From: Bacteroides stercorirosoris | GTDB lineage: Bacteria > Bacteroidota > Bacteroidia > Bacteroidales > Bacteroidaceae | DNA: 64,000 bases | Direction of reading: 5' to 3' | Assembly: GCF_900142015.1 (NCBI RefSeq) | Contig: NZ_FQZN01000004.1 | Span: 62,001 to 126,000, forward strand | Program-made: the position numbers and the translations under genes | Notes under the pieces: generated by a model | What the model was told of the DNA's origin: nothing | The model's input: only the letters and a program-made list of their open reading frames with translations | Database searches by the model: none | In this document: piece after piece, positions 61,357-64,000 of the stretch | Layout of the letters: each line of letters begins with the position of its first letter | Numbering within the stretch: position 1 is the first letter of the stretch

Positions 61357-63315
61357 ATGATTATGATAAAATATTTAAAATATATGTTCGTAGCAGCTAT
61401 CGTAATGATAGCTGCCACCGGATGCCAGGAGGATTGGGAAGATACATTTTCAAAAGAGCCTGCGGCACCTGAACTTGTGAACAATGGAATGATTCTGATG
61501 ACAAAGAATACAATGTCAGAGTCTATTACATGGGCGTGGTCTGCTGCCCGTTTTATGCAAGGTGAAGTTTCCTATGCACTTTATGCACAATATGGTACCA
61601 CTGCTGCTGTGCAGGTAGGAACTACTACGAAAGATTTGAGCCTTACAGTAACAAAGACTGATTTTCACACTTTACTGGAAGGAATCTCTGGTATTCCTGA
61701 AAATAACTCATTTGATCTCGCTTTCTATGTAGTGGCTTCGGATGCTAATGGTAAATATGAGTCTGCTAAGCAGTCAATGAAAGTATATTCTTATGGTGAT
61801 GCGGTGTCAGCAGTAGTTGCTGCTTCCGTTTCAGAGTTAGTGCTTGACATGAATGATCCTGCTGGTGAAGTGCAATTGTTGAGTTGGGAAGCTGCCCGGC
61901 TAACTTATAACGAGGCTATCACTTATGCCGTTTCCGTATCCTACGATGGTGGAGAGGCTGTTGAAGTGGCTAAAGATTTGACAGGAACCACTTGTACGAA
62001 GACCGTTGACGAATGGAATGAACTCGTTGTAGCTACCGGTGCTCCCGAAGCTGTGCCTGCTAATGTGCAGTTTGTTGTAACAGCATATTCGGAGACATAT
62101 CCTGATGGTGTACCTTCTGCACCGTTAACAGTGAAGGTTACTACTTATAAGGCAACTTATCCGGCTTACATACAACTTACCGGTACGGATAAGAAGATTC
62201 CACAAAGTACATTAACCAAAGGTTTGTTTGAGTGTTTTGTAACTCTTGACTCTGATGCGAACTTTAAATTACTTGATCCGGACTCTGAAGCTCAAGTTGG
62301 AAGTGACGACGCTGAAGCTACTACCGACGATAAAGGAAACAAGGTTATAAACGGCACTATAGGCGGTAATACAGCTATATCTCTTTCTGCCGGAACGTAT
62401 CGTATCAGTGTAAGCATGAAGTTTAATACCCTTCAGATTGTGAAAATAGAGTCTATGGGGCTGATTGGTTCTGCTACAGTAGGTGGCTGGGATAAGGAAA
62501 CCCCATTGGTATATGATGCCGTGGCTAATACATATTCTGTGGTTACTACATTGACGAAAGATGGTGAATATAAACCTCGTGCTAACGACAATTGGGGATA
62601 TGCAATTGATGCAGATGGTATATTTAGAGATGGAGGTGATAACTTTAAATTTGAAGGGGAAACCGGTGAATATAAAGTGATTGTTGATGTGAACAAGCAT
62701 CCGTTTACAGTGAAAGTGTTGAGTACGGCATTCCCGACAGAAGAATTCATTTATATTCCGGGTAATCATCAAGGTTGGAATCCTGCAGTAGCTCAGGCTC
62801 TCCGTACAAGTGATTTTGATGGAGTTTATAAGGGTTTCAGTAATTTGAATGGTGATTTCAAATTTACGAAGCAACGTAACTGGGATAATGGTGAATACAA
62901 CAGTAGTCACTTCTCTACTTACGAGGGTGGACTTGCACCGAGTACCGATGGTAGTAATATAAATATGCCGACGGCTGGTTTCTATTATATTGTTGCTGAT
63001 GTAATGAATGGTGAACTTACAGCTACGGCTACTACTTGGGGTATTATTGGTGATGCTACTGCTGACGGTTGGAATTCTGATCAGAATATGACTTGGGATT
63101 CAGATAAGAAGTGCTGGACGGCTACTCTTACGTTGACTGACGGAACTATGAAATTCCGTGCTAATGATGGGTGGGATATTAATGTCGGTGGAAAGGTTGA
63201 TGATCTTTCTTTCGGAGGAGATAACTTGTCCGTTAGTGCAGGTACTTATGATATTGAATTGTATTTGGAACGTACGGATTCTGATGTAATGTACTGTACA
63301 ATGACAAAGAAATAA
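61357..63315 (+). CDS. SusF/SusE-like multi-domain binding lipoprotein (second locus)
   Basis: 652 residues; lipobox AATGC followed by QEDWEDTFSKE. Two SusE-type Ig domains (about 30-145 and 150-265) are followed by four beta-sandwich modules, among them MGLIGSATVGGWDKETPL near 367, FIYIPGNHQGWNPAV near 465 and WGIIGDATADGWNSDQNM near 561. That makes the protein longer than SusF (about 485), with more repeated binding units. No catalytic motif is visible. Start could also be the Met two codons later. A terminator follows, so it closes the SusCDEF-type unit. Confidence 0.9.
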   Translation: MIMIKYLKYMFVAAIVMIAATGCQEDWEDTFSKEPAAPELVNNGMILMTKNTMSESITWAWSAARFMQGEVSYALYAQYGTTAAVQVGTTTKDLSLTVTKTDFHTLLEGISGIPENNSFDLAFYVVASDANGKYESAKQSMKVYSYGDAVSAVVAASVSELVLDMNDPAGEVQLLSWEAARLTYNEAITYAVSVSYDGGEAVEVAKDLTGTTCTKTVDEWNELVVATGAPEAVPANVQFVVTAYSETYPDGVPSAPLTVKVTTYKATYPAYIQLTGTDKKIPQSTLTKGLFECFVTLDSDANFKLLDPDSEAQVGSDDAEATTDDKGNKVINGTIGGNTAISLSAGTYRISVSMKFNTLQIVKIESMGLIGSATVGGWDKETPLVYDAVANTYSVVTTLTKDGEYKPRANDNWGYAIDADGIFRDGGDNFKFEGETGEYKVIVDVNKHPFTVKVLSTAFPTEEFIYIPGNHQGWNPAVAQALRTSDFDGVYKGFSNLNGDFKFTKQRNWDNGEYNSSHFSTYEGGLAPSTDGSNINMPTAGFYYIVADVMNGELTATATTWGIIGDATADGWNSDQNMTWDSDKKCWTATLTLTDGTMKFRANDGWDINVGGKVDDLSFGGDNLSVSAGTYDIELYLERTDSDVMYCTMTKK

Positions 63316-63340
63316 GATAGGTTGATTTTTATAAAAATAA

Positions 63341-63378
63341 AGGCTGTCTGGAGGAATTATTCTACAGGCAGCCTTTTT
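63341..63378 (+). terminator. Rho-independent terminator after the second SusCDEF unit
   Basis: AGGCTGTCTG (63341-63350) pairs with CAGGCAGCCT (63365-63374, one G-T pair) followed by TTTTT. A textbook terminator. Confidence 0.85.
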
Positions 63379-63439
63379 AAATATTCTAAATCGTATTTGT
63401 AGTAAGTTGTACATCGGTAATAGCTAAATATGTAATACA

Positions 63440-64000
63440 ATGAAAATGAGGTTCCTTTTTATAGCATTTGCTCTGCTGCTATGTCATTATGGTATTGCGC
63501 AGCAAACCGTTTCTTTAGGACAACTTGTAGAGTATCCTGGCTTTAACTCTTCAATTGTCACCCCGCGTGATGTCTTTGTTTGGTTACCTTCTGATTATTC
63601 TTCAAAAGAGAAGTATGATGTTCTTTATATGCATGATGGTCAAATGCTGTTTGATGCGAATACCACTTGGAATAAGCAAGAATGGGGGATTGATGAAGTT
63701 GTAGGAAAACTCCTGAATGAAAAGAAGATCAAACCCTGTATTGTTGTAGGAGTGGCAAACATCCCGGAAACGAGATATGCAGACTACTTTCCTCAAAAAG
63801 CATTGAAGAACTTACCGGATAGTGTGGTTCCGGGTGATGTGGGGTTTAATGCGGATAACTATCTTCGTTTTTTGGTAGAAGAAGTTAAGCCTTTTATTGA
63901 TAAAAAGTATTCCACGAATAAAAGTGTCGAGCATACTTTTGTGATGGGTTCCAGTATGGGGGGCTTAATTTCACTATATGCACTATGCGAATACCCGGAA
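63440..64000 (+). CDS. Secreted esterase of the alpha/beta-hydrolase fold (cut by window end)
   Basis: The frame opens at ATG 63440 and is still open at the last base (187 codons). A signal peptide (MKMRFLFIAFALLLCHYGIA) is followed by RDVFVWLPSDYSSKEKYDVL, LYMHDGQMLFD and the nucleophile elbow GSSMGG near 171-176, in the pattern of esterase D/enterochelin esterase-like proteins. In Bacteroides such enzymes often remove acetyl or feruloyl groups from glycans, or hydrolyse other esters. It stands behind a terminator, so it may have a separate promoter, although it probably belongs to the same utilisation locus. The catalytic Asp and His lie outside the window. Confidence 0.88.
   Translation, partial: MKMRFLFIAFALLLCHYGIAQQTVSLGQLVEYPGFNSSIVTPRDVFVWLPSDYSSKEKYDVLYMHDGQMLFDANTTWNKQEWGIDEVVGKLLNEKKIKPCIVVGVANIPETRYADYFPQKALKNLPDSVVPGDVGFNADNYLRFLVEEVKPFIDKKYSTNKSVEHTFVMGSSMGGLISLYALCEYPE

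Overview
The window looks like a chromosomal segment of a gut Bacteroides, probably from the ovatus/intestinalis/cellulosilyticus side of the genus, though the species cannot be fixed from sequence alone. The evidence is SusC/SusD gene pairs, hybrid two-component regulators, promoters of the TAnnTTTG type, weak ribosome binding sites and a large pyruvate:ferredoxin oxidoreductase. No rRNA, tRNA, CRISPR array or intact transposase was seen.

Layout. 1-4.2 kb: the 3' end of a TonB-dependent receptor and a GH36 alpha-galactosidase. 4.2-6.3 kb: a decayed patatin-like gene behind two palindromic operator-like sites, then a protein of unknown function. 6.3-10.1 kb: a hybrid two-component regulator with a periplasmic sugar-binding sensor, and a PfkB-type kinase. 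10.1-15.2 kb (minus): a small membrane protein, nifJ and an AAA ATPase. 15.3-19.4 kb: an ATP-grasp-like protein, a DUF4373-like gene with a 10-bp repeat array in front and a 22-bp repeat array in its 3' end, and a glycosyl hydrolase-like lipid-anchored or secreted protein (GHL10/DUF187). 19.4-24.5 kb: cstA with two small envelope genes, and uvrA (minus). 24.6-29.2 kb: a TPR histidine kinase, a second GHL10 paralogue and two half-size chromate transporters. 29.3-41.3 kb: a second, large hybrid regulator, purL, and the lysE-type/DUF4924/rfbD/prfC group. 41.5-42.0 kb: a PepSY-like periplasmic protein.

From 42.2 to 54.7 kb lies a complete polysaccharide utilisation locus that reads as beta-1,4-galactan use: a clan GH-A exo-enzyme (GH147-like), SusC, SusD, a SusE/F-like surface binding protein, a GH53 endo-galactanase and a GH2 beta-galactosidase, all on one strand with gaps of 9-29 bases. 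The GH53 and binding lipoproteins would cut and hold galactan at the surface, SusCD would import oligosaccharides, and the GH2 and GH147-like enzymes would release galactose in the periplasm. From 55.5 kb to the end is a second locus (SusC, SusD and two multi-domain SusE/F-like lipoproteins, then a secreted esterase cut by the window edge). Its codons are visibly richer in A/T than those of the galactan locus. Neither locus has its own regulator within the window.

The least explained structures are the repeats: a 10-bp-period array and a 22-bp-period array bracketing the DUF4373-like gene, another 22-bp-period array before the second SusC gene, and two long intergenic hairpins whose arms are both built from three copies of a 9-10 bp unit.
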